A program made the position numbers and the translations under genes. The notes under the pieces were generated by a model that saw only the letters and a list, made by a program, of their open reading frames with translations, was not told the DNA's origin and did not search any database. This document shows positions 18,737 through 27,893 of a stretch of 33,561 nucleotides of DNA, one piece after another (the first letter of the stretch is position 1; the number at the start of each line of letters is the position of its first letter). Source of the stretch: a bacterium. GTDB taxonomy: Bacteria > Fidelibacterota > UBA2242. The DNA lies in the NCBI GenBank assembly GCA_018824205.1, contig JAHJGX010000084.1, positions 1 to 33,561 of the forward strand. The letters are read 5' to 3'.

Positions 18737-19591
18737 ATGTTAACACTTGCAATCCAAAAATCCGGCCGGCTCAGTGAAAAAACCGTCAAGCTGCTGCATG
18801 AATGCGGTATCGCATTCGAAAATGGCGGCAGTTCCAAACTGAAGTCAAAGGCCAGCAATTTTCCCATGCAGATACTTTATCTGCGTGATGATGATATTCC
18901 CGAATGTGTGGCCGACGGCATTGCCGATATCGGTATCGTCGGCGAAAATATCTATCGGGAAAAGAACCGACCGTTGAAAATTATTGAGCGTTTGGGATTT
19001 GCCCGCTGCCGTCTGTCAATTGCTGTTCCGAAAAGTATGGAATACAGAAATGCCGGTGATTTGAATGGATTGAATATCGCCACGTCTTATCCTAATATTT
19101 TAAAAACATTTTTAGACGAAAAGAAAATTAACGCCAATGTGCATGAGATCAGCGGTTCGGTAGAAATTGCTCCGGGAATCGGCTTGGCCGATGCGATTTT
19201 TGATATCGTCAGCACCGGGAGTACCCTGCTGTCGAACGGTTTGCGGGAAGTTGAAACAGTAATACGTTCGGAAGCAGTGTTGGTCGTCGGTGAAAAGTTA
19301 GCTGCTGAAAAGCAGGAATTACTGAACAAACTGTTGTTCAGGATTCGGGCGGTACAGACTGCCGGCAACCGGAAATATATTTTGTTGAATGCCCCGAACG
19401 ATCGAATCAAGGACATATGTAAATTGCTGCCCGGTATGAAAAGCCCGACGATTATGCCACTTTCCACAGAAGGCTGGAGCTCGGTTCATTCGGTTATCGA
19501 AGAAGATGAATTCTGGGAGAAGATCGAGGCGTTGAAGGCTGCCGGCGCCCAGGGCATTCTGGTCATTCCCATTGAAAAAATGATCTTATAG
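18737..19591 (+). CDS. hisG: ATP phosphoribosyltransferase, long form
   Basis: A 284-residue enzyme for the first, feedback-controlled step of histidine synthesis, from ATP and PRPP to phosphoribosyl-ATP. The N-terminus LTLAIQKSGRLSEKTVKLL and the periplasmic-binding-like catalytic region (ADIGIVGENI, GLADAIFDIVSTGSTL) are typical. A C-terminal HisG_C ACT-like domain of about 75 residues follows (KYILLNAPNDRIKDICKLLPG), so this is the long form that needs no HisZ. AAAGGA precedes the ATG. It is the first structural gene after the his attenuator. Confidence 0.96.
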   Translation: MLTLAIQKSGRLSEKTVKLLHECGIAFENGGSSKLKSKASNFPMQILYLRDDDIPECVADGIADIGIVGENIYREKNRPLKIIERLGFARCRLSIAVPKSMEYRNAGDLNGLNIATSYPNILKTFLDEKKINANVHEISGSVEIAPGIGLADAIFDIVSTGSTLLSNGLREVETVIRSEAVLVVGEKLAAEKQELLNKLLFRIRAVQTAGNRKYILLNAPNDRIKDICKLLPGMKSPTIMPLSTEGWSSVHSVIEEDEFWEKIEALKAAGAQGILVIPIEKMIL

Positions 19592-19599
19592 AGGTCAGC

Positions 19600-20901
19600 A
19601 TGGAAGTATATCTATATCCAAAACGAGAAGATTGGTTGGAACTTTTAAAACGTCCGCAAAATTCGGCTGAAATTGCCGAAGCGAGTGTTATTGCGATTTT
19701 GGAAGCGGTGCGAAAAAGCGGTGATGCGGCATTATTTGACTTTGGCCGGAAATTCGATGATGTTATGCTTGATGATTTGAGGGTATCGGAAACTGAATTT
19801 GAGCGTGCATCTGAAAAAGTTACTCCTGAACTGAGAAATGCTATCCAATTAGCCATCGATAATATCACAAAATTCCACAAATCACAATTAATACAGGAAC
19901 CGGTAGTCGAAACCCAACCGGGCGTTCGCTGCTGGCGAAAAAGCGTTCCGATTGAAAAAGTCGGCCTCTACATTCCCGGCGGGACTGCTCCTCTGTTTTC
20001 GACAGTCCTGATGCTGGCAATTCCGGCGAAAATTGCGGGATGTTCCGAGATTGTCTTGTGTACACCACCGGCGAAGGATGGCAGCGTCAATCCGGTCATT
20101 CTCTATGTGGCAAAAGAGTTGGGTGTGACGAAGATGTTCAAAATCGGCGGCGCTCAGGCGGTGGCGGCTATGGCTTATGGAACGGAAAATGTGCCGCGGG
20201 TGGATAAAATATTCGGGCCGGGAAATTCCTGGGTTACGCTGGCCAAACAACTGGTCAGTCGTGACGGCGTGGCCATCGATATGCCCGCCGGTCCGTCGGA
20301 ACTAGCGGTTGTGGCGGATGAAACCGCCAATCCGGAATTTGTCGCAGTGGACCTGCTTTCCCAGGCCGAACATGGCGTTGACAGCCAGGTAATTCTGGTA
20401 ACGGACAGTGAACCCCTTGTGAAAGATGTTCAGGTAGCGGTTCAGCGTCAGTTGCAGGAACTGCCCAGGAGAGAGATTGCTGAAAAAGCATTGGAAAACA
20501 GCCGAATAATTCTGCTGCAAGACTCAGATGAAATGAAAGATTTTGCCAACGCCTATGCACCGGAACATTTGATCATTATGACGAAAGATGCAGATAAACT
20601 GGCCGAAAAGGTCATCAATGCCGGCAGCGTGTTTATCGGCGCCTACACACCGGAATCCGCCGGTGATTATGCTTCGGGAACGAATCACACATTACCAACT
20701 TACGGTTATGCCCGCAATTACAGTGGATTATCAGTCGATAGCTTTGTTAAAAAAATCACTTTTCAGTCACTTTCGCGAAATGGTCTTCAAGCCATTGGGA
20801 ATGCCATCGAATGCATGGCGGCGGCCGAAGGACTGGATGCTCATAAAAACGCGGTATCGATTCGCCTTTCGTCACTGGAGAAGGAGTCTGTGAATGCTTG
20901 A
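19600..20901 (+). CDS. hisD: Histidinol dehydrogenase
   Basis: A 433-residue zinc enzyme that oxidises histidinol to histidine in two NAD-dependent steps. Motifs include PGGTAPLFSTVLMLAIPAKI, GGAQAVAAMAYGT, KIFGPGNSWVTLAK, DMPAGPSELAVVADETA and LLSQAEHG, followed by NAYAPEHLII and ASGTNHTLPTYGYAR near the C-terminus. GAGGT precedes the ATG. Its 3' end overlaps hisC by eight bases. Confidence 0.97.
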   Translation: MEVYLYPKREDWLELLKRPQNSAEIAEASVIAILEAVRKSGDAALFDFGRKFDDVMLDDLRVSETEFERASEKVTPELRNAIQLAIDNITKFHKSQLIQEPVVETQPGVRCWRKSVPIEKVGLYIPGGTAPLFSTVLMLAIPAKIAGCSEIVLCTPPAKDGSVNPVILYVAKELGVTKMFKIGGAQAVAAMAYGTENVPRVDKIFGPGNSWVTLAKQLVSRDGVAIDMPAGPSELAVVADETANPEFVAVDLLSQAEHGVDSQVILVTDSEPLVKDVQVAVQRQLQELPRREIAEKALENSRIILLQDSDEMKDFANAYAPEHLIIMTKDADKLAEKVINAGSVFIGAYTPESAGDYASGTNHTLPTYGYARNYSGLSVDSFVKKITFQSLSRNGLQAIGNAIECMAAAEGLDAHKNAVSIRLSSLEKESVNA

Positions 20902-21940
20902 TATTCAACGGTTAGCCCGGAAAAACGTTCGGGAATTGAAGCCCTATTCCTGCGCCCGGGATGAGTATAATGGGGATACCGGTATTTTCCTGGATGCCAA
21001 TGAAAATTCAATTGGCTCAGTCTTGAACATAGATCTGAATCGCTACCCCGATCCCCGGCAAATCGAACTGAAAGCCCGGATCGCGGCGATTAAAGGAAGT
21101 ACGATGGACCGTCTGTTTCTGGGAAATGGCAGCGATGAGGTGATTGATCTGCTGATTCGGGCATTTTGCGAACCGGCTGATGATAAAATCATGATATTAC
21201 CGCCGACATACGGGATGTATAAAGTGGCAGCAGATATCAATAATGTGGCTCTCGTTGAAGTTCTGCTGACCCCGGCTTTTCAGATTGACACAGTCTCGGT
21301 TTTGCGGAATACCGATTCGGTGAAACTCATCTTTATCTGTTCGCCCAATAATCCCACAAGTAATTGTCTTCGGGAATCGGACATTCAGAAGATTTTGGAA
21401 AATTTCATTGGTTTAGTTATCATCGATGAAGCCTATATCGATTTTGCACCGGAACACAGTTGGCTCCCGAAACTGAATCAATACCCGAACTTGGTCATCA
21501 TGCAGACTTTTTCAAAAGCCTGGGGACTGGCGAGTATTCGCCTTGGGATGGCCTTTGCCGACTCGCAGATTATTGAATTGCTGACGAAAATAAAATATCC
21601 CTACAATGTCAATGGCGCAACGCAGCAGCTGGCACTTGAGGCATTGTCATATGTGGATAAAAAAAACGATCTGGTGGCACAAATTCTGACTGAACGGGAG
21701 GCATTAATTAAACAATTGAAAAATCTCAAGATTGTGAAAACTGTTTATCCAAGCGACGCCAATTTTGTGCTGGTGAAATTTCAGGGGGCCAAAAAGGTTT
21801 TTGATTTTCTGATTGACAAACAGATAATCGTTCGGGACCGGTCGAATGTCATTCGTTGTGAGGAAAGTTTGCGGATTACGGTTGGCACCGCCGAAGAGAA
21901 TAAAACATTGATAAATACATTGAAAATATACAGAGGTTAA
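20894..21940 (+). CDS. hisC: Histidinol-phosphate aminotransferase
   Basis: A 348-residue fold-type I PLP aminotransferase that converts imidazole acetol phosphate to histidinol phosphate. LDANENSIGS near the N-terminus, LFLGNGSDEVIDLLIRAF, PPTYGMYKVAA, CSPNNPTSN, VIIDEAYIDFA and the PLP-lysine region TFSKAWGLASIRLGMA are all present. The start overlaps hisD, with AAGGAG a few bases ahead inside hisD. Confidence 0.96.
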   Translation: MLDIQRLARKNVRELKPYSCARDEYNGDTGIFLDANENSIGSVLNIDLNRYPDPRQIELKARIAAIKGSTMDRLFLGNGSDEVIDLLIRAFCEPADDKIMILPPTYGMYKVAADINNVALVEVLLTPAFQIDTVSVLRNTDSVKLIFICSPNNPTSNCLRESDIQKILENFIGLVIIDEAYIDFAPEHSWLPKLNQYPNLVIMQTFSKAWGLASIRLGMAFADSQIIELLTKIKYPYNVNGATQQLALEALSYVDKKNDLVAQILTEREALIKQLKNLKIVKTVYPSDANFVLVKFQGAKKVFDFLIDKQIIVRDRSNVIRCEESLRITVGTAEENKTLINTLKIYRG

Positions 21941-21943
21941 ATA

Positions 21944-23035
21944 ATGAAAAAGGTCCTATTTATCGATCGCGATGGAACCCTGATTTTGGAACCACCGGAC
22001 CAGCAGGTGGATTCTCTGGAGAAACTGGAGTTTTACCCCGGTGTGATTACGGCGCTGGGGAAAATTGTCAGGGAACTGGATTACGAACTGGTAATGGTCA
22101 GCAATCAGGATGGGCTGGGAACTATCTCTTTTCCCGAGGATAATTTTTGGACGGTGCAGAACAAAATGATGTCTACATTCCGGAATGAAGGAATTGTTTT
22201 CAGCGATATTTTGATCGATCACAGCCTGCCGAAAGACAATGCTCCAACACGCAAGCCTCGAACCGGGATGTTGACAAAATACATGGTGGGGAATTTTGAT
22301 CTGGCCAATTCCTATGTCATTGGCGACCGGGAAACTGACATTCAACTGGCGGAAAACCTGGGTTCAAAAGCCATTTATCTCGGCGACAACAAAGATGTGA
22401 AAGCGGATTGGATTACAAGTGATTGGGAGGAAATTTATCGCTACCTGGCATATCCGCAACGCTGTGTTACGATTAAACGTAAAACCAGTGAAACCGATAT
22501 TAATCTCAAACTTTGTCTTGAGAGTGATGGAAAAAGTAACGTCGATACAGGAATTGGTTTTCTTGATCATATGTTGACGCTGCTGGTTGAGCATTCAGGA
22601 TGCCGGATGGAATTGAAAGCCAAAGGTGATCTGAAAGTGGATGAACATCATACCGCTGAAGATGTCGCGCTGGTATGCGGAGAGGCATTCAACAAAGCAC
22701 TGGGCGATAAAGCAGGCATTAACCGCTATGGTTTTTTGCTGCCGATGGACGAATCACTAGCCCAGGTAGCGATTGATTTTTCGGGTCGCAGCGAACTGGT
22801 CTGGGATGCTAAATTTCAACGTGAATATATCGGTAAAATGCCCACTGAACTTTTTTACCATTTTTTCAAATCCTTTGCCGACACAGCCAAATGCAATCTC
22901 AATATCAACGTCAGTGGCGAAAATGAACATCACAAGATTGAAGCGATATTCAAGGCTGTCGGACGGGCGATTCGGATGGCCATTCGCCGGGATGAACGCA
23001 ATGCCGGGATTCCCAGCACAAAGGGTGTGCTATGA
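21944..23035 (+). CDS. hisB: Bifunctional histidinol-phosphatase / imidazoleglycerol-phosphate dehydratase
   Basis: A 363-residue fusion. The N-terminal HAD phosphatase (about 1-165) has the nucleophile motif FIDRDGTLI and GDRETDIQLAENLG. The C-terminal dehydratase (about 170-363) has DEHHTAEDVAL, FLDHMLTLLVEHSG and the second metal motif EHHKIEAIFKAVGRAIR. In E. coli HisB a zinc loop (Cys-X-His and Cys-X-Cys) sits before the RKP motif. Here the same place reads IDHSLPKDNAPTRKPR, with no cysteine. This loop-less form is, to my knowledge, common in Bacteroidota. The stop overlaps hisH by four bases. Confidence 0.96.
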   Translation: MKKVLFIDRDGTLILEPPDQQVDSLEKLEFYPGVITALGKIVRELDYELVMVSNQDGLGTISFPEDNFWTVQNKMMSTFRNEGIVFSDILIDHSLPKDNAPTRKPRTGMLTKYMVGNFDLANSYVIGDRETDIQLAENLGSKAIYLGDNKDVKADWITSDWEEIYRYLAYPQRCVTIKRKTSETDINLKLCLESDGKSNVDTGIGFLDHMLTLLVEHSGCRMELKAKGDLKVDEHHTAEDVALVCGEAFNKALGDKAGINRYGFLLPMDESLAQVAIDFSGRSELVWDAKFQREYIGKMPTELFYHFFKSFADTAKCNLNINVSGENEHHKIEAIFKAVGRAIRMAIRRDERNAGIPSTKGVL

Positions 23036-23613
23036 ACATCGCGGTGATCAAATATAACGCCGGGAATATTCACTCTGTACGACTGGCGCTGCAGCGTTTG
23101 GGGATTGACCCGTTGGTGACTGATGATTTACAGGAAATTCGTTCTGCGGACAAGGTGATCTTTCCCGGAGTTGGTGAAGCATCGTCGGCGATGGAAAATA
23201 TCAGGCGGAGCGGTATCGCCGATCTGATTCCGTTACTAACACAACCGGTCCTTGGAATCTGTCTCGGTCTGCAATTGCTGTGTCGGAATTCCGAAGAAAA
23301 TAGCAGCAAATGTCTCGGTATCTTCAATACAGATGTGCGGCGTTTTCCGCCGGATGATAAGGTGCCGCATATGGGCTGGAACCAAATTCGCGATTTGAAA
23401 GGTGATCTGTTTCGAAAAGTCGATCCAGATGCGTATGTCTATTTTGTCCATAGTTATTATGCCGAATTGGATACCTTTACGATAGCGACTACGGATTACA
23501 TCTTACCATTCAGTGCGGCTATGCAGCAGGATAATTTTTATGCCGTGCAGTTCCATCCCGAAAAGAGCGGGACTGTCGGTGAACAGATATTGCGGAATTT
23601 TTTAGCACTATGA
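23032..23613 (+). CDS. hisH: Imidazole glycerol phosphate synthase glutaminase subunit
   Basis: A 193-residue class I glutamine amidotransferase that supplies ammonia to HisF. FPGVGEASSAM carries the oxyanion region, GICLGLQLLC the catalytic Cys, and VQFHPEKSG the His and Glu. VHSYYA is also characteristic. It overlaps hisB and hisA by four bases each, but it is separated from its partner hisF by hisA, as in enterobacteria. Confidence 0.96.
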   Translation: MNIAVIKYNAGNIHSVRLALQRLGIDPLVTDDLQEIRSADKVIFPGVGEASSAMENIRRSGIADLIPLLTQPVLGICLGLQLLCRNSEENSSKCLGIFNTDVRRFPPDDKVPHMGWNQIRDLKGDLFRKVDPDAYVYFVHSYYAELDTFTIATTDYILPFSAAMQQDNFYAVQFHPEKSGTVGEQILRNFLAL

Positions 23614-24332
23614 TTACGATTATACCGGCTATCGATATTATTGATGGAAAATGTGTGCGCCTGAGCCGGGGCGAATTCGACAGTAAGAAAATATATGATC
23701 AGAATCCGCTGGATGTGGCAAAAAGGTTTCAGGATCTAGGAATTCTACGGTTGCACCTTGTTGATCTGGATGGCGCCCGGACAAAAAAAGTAGTCAACTG
23801 GGCGGTGCTGGAAATAATCGCATCAAAAACCGAACTGGTCATTGATTTTGGCGGCGGAGTGCAGACCGATGAGGACTTACGAATTGCCTTTGAGTCGGGG
23901 GCGGCGATGATTACCGCCGGCAGCATTTCGGTAAAAGAACCAAAGAAAGTTCATGATTGGCTGAAACAATTTGGCAGTGAAAAGATTATCCTGGGCGCCG
24001 ATGTCAAAGATCGCAAGATCGCCATTCACGGTTGGCAAGAGGAATCGGACCGTGATCTGTTTCAATTTCTGGAGGAGTATATGGAAAAGGGAATCACTCA
24101 AACGATTTGCACCGATGTTTCCAGAGATGGTATGCTGAGCGGGCCGGCCTTTATACTTTATCAGGAAATAAAAGAAGGCTTTCCCGATTTATATCTTGTT
24201 GCCAGTGGCGGAGTCAGCAATATCGATGATGTTCATCAATTGAATGATAATAGAATTGATGCGGTGATCATTGGCAAAGCCATTTATGAAGGCCGGATCC
24301 AATTGGCCGAGCTGAAAGGATTTTTATGTTAG
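23610..24332 (+). CDS. hisA: ProFAR isomerase (HisA)
   Basis: A 240-residue half-barrel-repeat TIM barrel that isomerises ProFAR to PRFAR. The catalytic Asp of the first strand is in [18 protein letters not shown]. The second catalytic region is [24 protein letters not shown] and [10 protein letters not shown] are the two phosphate-binding loops. It overlaps hisF by seven bases. Confidence 0.96.
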   Translation: MITIIPAIDIIDGKCVRLSRGEFDSKKIYDQNPLDVAKRFQDLGILRLHLVDLDGARTKKVVNWAVLEIIASKTELVIDFGGGVQTDEDLRIAFESGAAMITAGSISVKEPKKVHDWLKQFGSEKIILGADVKDRKIAIHGWQEESDRDLFQFLEEYMEKGITQTICTDVSRDGMLSGPAFILYQEIKEGFPDLYLVASGGVSNIDDVHQLNDNRIDAVIIGKAIYEGRIQLAELKGFLC

Positions 24333-25081
24333 CGAAACGGATCATTCCCTGTTTGGATATCAGGGATGGGCAGACAGTCAAGGGTGTGAATTTTATTAAT
24401 ATCCGGCATGCTGGTGATCCGGTGGAACTGGGTGCCGCCTATGCTGAGCAGGGCGCCGATGAACTGGTTTACCTGGACATTACAGCATCGGTGGAAAAAC
24501 GCCGAACTTTTGCCGGATTGGTGGAAAAAGTTGCACGGACGCTGACCATTCCTTTTACGGTTGGTGGCGGCATCCGCAACGAGGATGATGTGGCCCGTTT
24601 GCTGGATGCCGGAGCGGATAAGATTTCCATCAATACCGCCGCTGTCAACAATCCGGATTTGGTTGAAATTCTGGCCAGACGTTTCGGCAGCCAGTGCATT
24701 GTCGTAGCGATCGATACCAAGCATACGGAAACCGGCGATATTGTTTATATTCATGGCGGACGAACGCCAACGGAGAGAATTACCCGGGACTGGGCAATGG
24801 AAATCGTTGATCGCGGTGCCGGGGAAATCCTGCTGACATCCATGGATCACGACGGCACGAAAAATGGTTTTGCTTTGAAGATAATTCGGGAGTTGGCTGA
24901 AAATCTGCCGATTCCGGTGATTGCCTCCGGCGGCGCCGGCACGCGCAATCATTTTTTGGATGTTTTTAACGAGGGAAAAGCCGATGCGGCGCTGGCCGCC
25001 AGTGTGTTTCACTTCGGCGAAATTCCGATCCCCGATTTGAAACGGTATTTACGAGAGAATAAAATAGAGGTGCGCTTATGA
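24326..25081 (+). CDS. hisF: Imidazole glycerol phosphate synthase cyclase subunit
   Basis: A 251-residue TIM barrel that uses HisH-derived ammonia to make imidazole glycerol phosphate and AICAR. The catalytic Asp residues are in [19 protein letters not shown] and [19 protein letters not shown] and [11 protein letters not shown] bind the phosphates. Length and motif order match the family. The stop overlaps hisI by four bases (ATGA). Confidence 0.97.
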   Translation: MLAKRIIPCLDIRDGQTVKGVNFINIRHAGDPVELGAAYAEQGADELVYLDITASVEKRRTFAGLVEKVARTLTIPFTVGGGIRNEDDVARLLDAGADKISINTAAVNNPDLVEILARRFGSQCIVVAIDTKHTETGDIVYIHGGRTPTERITRDWAMEIVDRGAGEILLTSMDHDGTKNGFALKIIRELAENLPIPVIASGGAGTRNHFLDVFNEGKADAALAASVFHFGEIPIPDLKRYLRENKIEVRL

Positions 25082-25665
25082 AAATAGATTTTGACAGAGG
25101 ACTTATTCCGGCGATCGTGCAGGATGATCAGACCGGCAAAGTGCTGATGCTGGGTTATATGAACCGGATTGCCTACGAGAAAACACTGGAAACCGGCAAG
25201 GTTACGTTTTTCAGCAGGTCTCGCCAGCAGCTTTGGACAAAAGGGGAAACGTCGGGAAATTTCCTGTTGTCGAAAGAAATTCTGATTGATTGTGACGGCG
25301 ATACATTGTTAGTGAAAGCAAATCCCGCCGGCCCGATCTGTCATACCGGCGCCGACACCTGTTTTAAGGAAATCAACCGCGACAGCAGGGTTTTTCTTTT
25401 TGTTTTAGAGAAAATAATTGCCGATCGTAAAGCCAATCCGAAACCGGGTTCTTACACCAATAAACTCTTCGATGCCGGGATCAACCGGATTGCCCAGAAG
25501 ATTGGTGAAGAAGCAACGGAGGTTGTGATCGATGCCGTCAGTGATAATGTTCCCGGTATGAAAAAAGAAGTCGCCGATCTGCTTTACCATCTGTTGGTCC
25601 TCCTGGCAGAGAAGGATGTCTCTGTGGCTGAGGTTTTAGATATTTTAACAAGCCGGCATAAATAA
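25078..25665 (+). CDS. hisIE: Bifunctional phosphoribosyl-AMP cyclohydrolase / phosphoribosyl-ATP pyrophosphatase
   Basis: A 195-residue fusion for the second and third steps of histidine synthesis. The N-terminal cyclohydrolase (about 1-105) shows [32 protein letters not shown], a DCDGDTLL metal motif and [12 protein letters not shown]. The C-terminal MazG-like pyrophosphatase has [14 protein letters not shown] and [15 protein letters not shown]. It closes the operon. No clear intrinsic terminator follows. Confidence 0.96.
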   Translation: MKIDFDRGLIPAIVQDDQTGKVLMLGYMNRIAYEKTLETGKVTFFSRSRQQLWTKGETSGNFLLSKEILIDCDGDTLLVKANPAGPICHTGADTCFKEINRDSRVFLFVLEKIIADRKANPKPGSYTNKLFDAGINRIAQKIGEEATEVVIDAVSDNVPGMKKEVADLLYHLLVLLAEKDVSVAEVLDILTSRHK

Positions 25666-25693
25666 TGTTAACTCAGAAGAGCACAGGGGCTGT

Positions 25694-25771
25694 CACAGAG
25701 TTTCACTAAGATTCAGTAATGTGTAGAATTCATTAATGGGACTGCGAGAAAATAATCTCTGTGTCTCTGTG
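25694..25771. repeat. Inverted CACAGAG / CTCTGTG phrases after the his operon
   Basis: CACAGAG at 25694-25700 faces CTCTGTG at 25757-25763 and again at 25765-25771. The 107-base gap between hisIE and the dipeptidase gene holds little else. The same kind of phrase appears at about 32454-32472. It could fold into a long-looped hairpin; no function is evident. Confidence 0.4.
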
Positions 25772-25772
25772 G

Positions 25773-26984
25773 CTACTCTTTACCCTTTTCCACTTCCCGG
25801 AAGACCCTCAGAAAGTTTCCGCTCCAGATTTTCTGAATGTCCTGCATTGAATAACCCCGTTTCAGCAACTCTTTGGTGATATTCGGCATCTGACTGACGT
25901 CCCGCAGGCCGATTAACTCGCCACCACCGTCAAAATCAGTACCGATACCCACATAATCAATCCCAACAAGTTTGACGATATAATCAATATGATCGACAAA
26001 ATCGCTGACTGTTGCCAGTTTCAGAGGATATTTTTCCCGTAGTGCATAATGTTCTTCCAGTATCGGCTTTTTTTCTTCTTCGGTCATTTGATCGTAGTTA
26101 GGATATTTTTCATCGAGGGCTTTTTCGACGGCTTCGCGTTCGGGATTGGGCTCGGGAGTTTTGACATATTCCGTATAGATTGCTACCTGGATGACGCCGC
26201 CCTTTTCCGCCAGTGCCAGCAGCATCTCGTCACTGATATTGCGGGGATTATCACAGATGGCACGGGCACAGGAATGGGATACGATTACCGGAACACCGGA
26301 TGTTTCCAGCACATCGTAAAAAGCTTTATCCGAAACATGCGAGACATCTACCAGCATTCCGAGACGATTCATTTCACGGACAACATTTTTTCCAAATTCA
26401 CTCAAACCGTTATGTTCGGTAGTATCATTAGAGGAATCGCAAATGTCGTTATTTTCAACATGGCAGAGGGTGATATACCGGGCGCCCAGATTGTAGAATC
26501 GCTCGATTTCACTCAGGTCCCGGCCAATAGCATAACCGTTTTCGATGCCAATATAAATGGCATGTTTGCCGGTTTTTGAGATACACCGTGCATCGTCAGC
26601 GGTCAACGCAAGTTTGGTGCGATCACTGTTGGCTTCGACGGCATTGTGAATGGCTTGAATCATTCGATTAACTTTATCGTTTGCCCTGCGATTGCCTTCC
26701 GGTGTCCGCGGTCCCTGGCCGACCCAGGCCGCAAAGAAAATAGCATCCAAACCGCCCACCTGCATTCGCGGTATATCAACTTTCCCATCCCATGGACTGC
26801 CGTCGAGATTCTGACTGATATCGGCATTCCAGCGCAGCATATCCATGGGAGTGTCGGTATGGGAATCCAGGGTCAGAGTTTCGGTGTGAATCCGTTCCGC
26901 TTTTTTATCAATGTCTAAAGTATTGTTGCAACTGTTCATAATTAGTATAAGGGTAAAAATTCCGCTGATTAAACGTATTATCAT
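25773..26984 (-). CDS. M19 membrane dipeptidase, probable lipoprotein
   Basis: A 403-residue zinc dipeptidase of the renal dipeptidase (M19) family. I chose the ATG at 26984 because it opens a lipoprotein-like signal (MIIRLISGIFTLILIMNSC). Metal and active-site residues are complete: HxD in LDSHTDTP, Glu in YIGIENGYAIG, the two His in VDVSHVSDKAF and VIVSHSCAR, and Asp in GIGTDFDGGGE. It would hydrolyse dipeptides, often with a D-residue, at the cell surface or in the periplasm. The frame stays open for 55 codons upstream, but that part does not belong to the family. The start context is weak (AAAGTGAC). Confidence 0.88.
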   Translation of the reverse strand: MIIRLISGIFTLILIMNSCNNTLDIDKKAERIHTETLTLDSHTDTPMDMLRWNADISQNLDGSPWDGKVDIPRMQVGGLDAIFFAAWVGQGPRTPEGNRRANDKVNRMIQAIHNAVEANSDRTKLALTADDARCISKTGKHAIYIGIENGYAIGRDLSEIERFYNLGARYITLCHVENNDICDSSNDTTEHNGLSEFGKNVVREMNRLGMLVDVSHVSDKAFYDVLETSGVPVIVSHSCARAICDNPRNISDEMLLALAEKGGVIQVAIYTEYVKTPEPNPEREAVEKALDEKYPNYDQMTEEEKKPILEEHYALREKYPLKLATVSDFVDHIDYIVKLVGIDYVGIGTDFDGGGELIGLRDVSQMPNITKELLKRGYSMQDIQKIWSGNFLRVFREVEKGKE

Positions 26985-27098
26985 GTCACTTTTTATATCA
27001 TTAATTTTTGTCATTGCCGATGCAATTAATCCTGTAGGAACCGCAACGATTCCTAATCCAATCATTAAACAGTCATATTGTCTCTGTCGTTGATACAT
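26985..27098 (-). pseudogene. Possible remnant of an ion-channel S6 segment
   Basis: The frame upstream of the dipeptidase encodes a hydrophobic stretch, MIGLGIVAVPTGLIASAM, followed by TKINDIKSD. It resembles the pore-lining S6 helix of bacterial voltage-gated potassium channels, where a G-I-x-x-x-P-T/A-G-x-x-A-S pattern is common. No selectivity filter or earlier helices are found upstream, and no Shine-Dalgarno site is visible. It could be the end of a decayed channel gene now in frame with the dipeptidase. This rests on motif memory alone. Confidence 0.3.
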
Positions 27099-27235
27099 AC
27101 TATTCGATGACATTATACGGAATATTGGAAAAAGATGCAAGGATTTCAATCTCCGTTAAATATTCAGAATAGTGTGGAAACTTTGGACTTTAATTATGAT
27201 ATTTAAGCCTTACAAGGAAACGTAAAATATTCACA

Positions 27236-27892
27236 ATGAAAGAAACCTATTTTTTACCGGAAACTATACATCAAACCGCAATTGAAATGCGACGCTTGTC
27301 CGTCAATTCACAACGTCACCGGAACCGGTGCTTCAGGCCCGGCGAAGCGGCCCTGCTGGTTCTGGATATACAGAACTTTTTTTTCGAACCGAAATCCCAT
27401 GCGTTCATTCCCAGCGGGCCGGCCCTTTTAGAGAATATTAAGCGTCTGGTATCGGCTTTCAATCAACATAGGCGTCCGGTGATATTCACACGCCATATCA
27501 ATACCGATGAAAATGCCGGAATGATGGCGAGGTGGTGGGGGGATATGATTCGCGAGTCAACTGAGGAGGCGGAACTGATTGCAGCCCTTAAACCAATGGC
27601 TGAAATACTGATAGAAAAATGCCAGTACGATGCGTTTTATAAGACCGATATAGTGAATATTCTGGAAGCGCGGAATGTGCGGCAGCTGGTCATCAGCGGT
27701 GTGATGACTCATCTCTGTTGTGAAACGACGGCCCGGTCGGCGTTTATGCAGGGATTCGAGGTGTATTTTCCGGTCGATGCCACTGCTACTTACAACCGGC
27801 GATTGCATGAGGCGGCCCTGTTGACTCTCGGGCACGGTTTTGCAGAGATACCGACGGTAGCCGAAATTCTGGAACTGATGGATACAGGCTAA
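27236..27892 (+). CDS. Isochorismatase-family cysteine hydrolase
   Basis: A 218-residue hydrolase of the isochorismatase/nicotinamidase fold. The catalytic triad is intact: Asp44 in LLVLDIQNFFF, Lys128 in LIEKCQYDAF and Cys161 in GVMTHLCCETTAR. Such enzymes cleave amide, ureide or vinyl-ether bonds of small molecules; the substrate cannot be told here. HIN in RHINTDENAG may help bind a metal. It has about 35 residues before the core. It is the first gene of a tight three-gene unit: the next ATG follows one base after its stop. The start has only a weak ribosome site. Confidence 0.87.
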   Translation: MKETYFLPETIHQTAIEMRRLSVNSQRHRNRCFRPGEAALLVLDIQNFFFEPKSHAFIPSGPALLENIKRLVSAFNQHRRPVIFTRHINTDENAGMMARWWGDMIRESTEEAELIAALKPMAEILIEKCQYDAFYKTDIVNILEARNVRQLVISGVMTHLCCETTARSAFMQGFEVYFPVDATATYNRRLHEAALLTLGHGFAEIPTVAEILELMDTG

Positions 27893-27893
27893 A

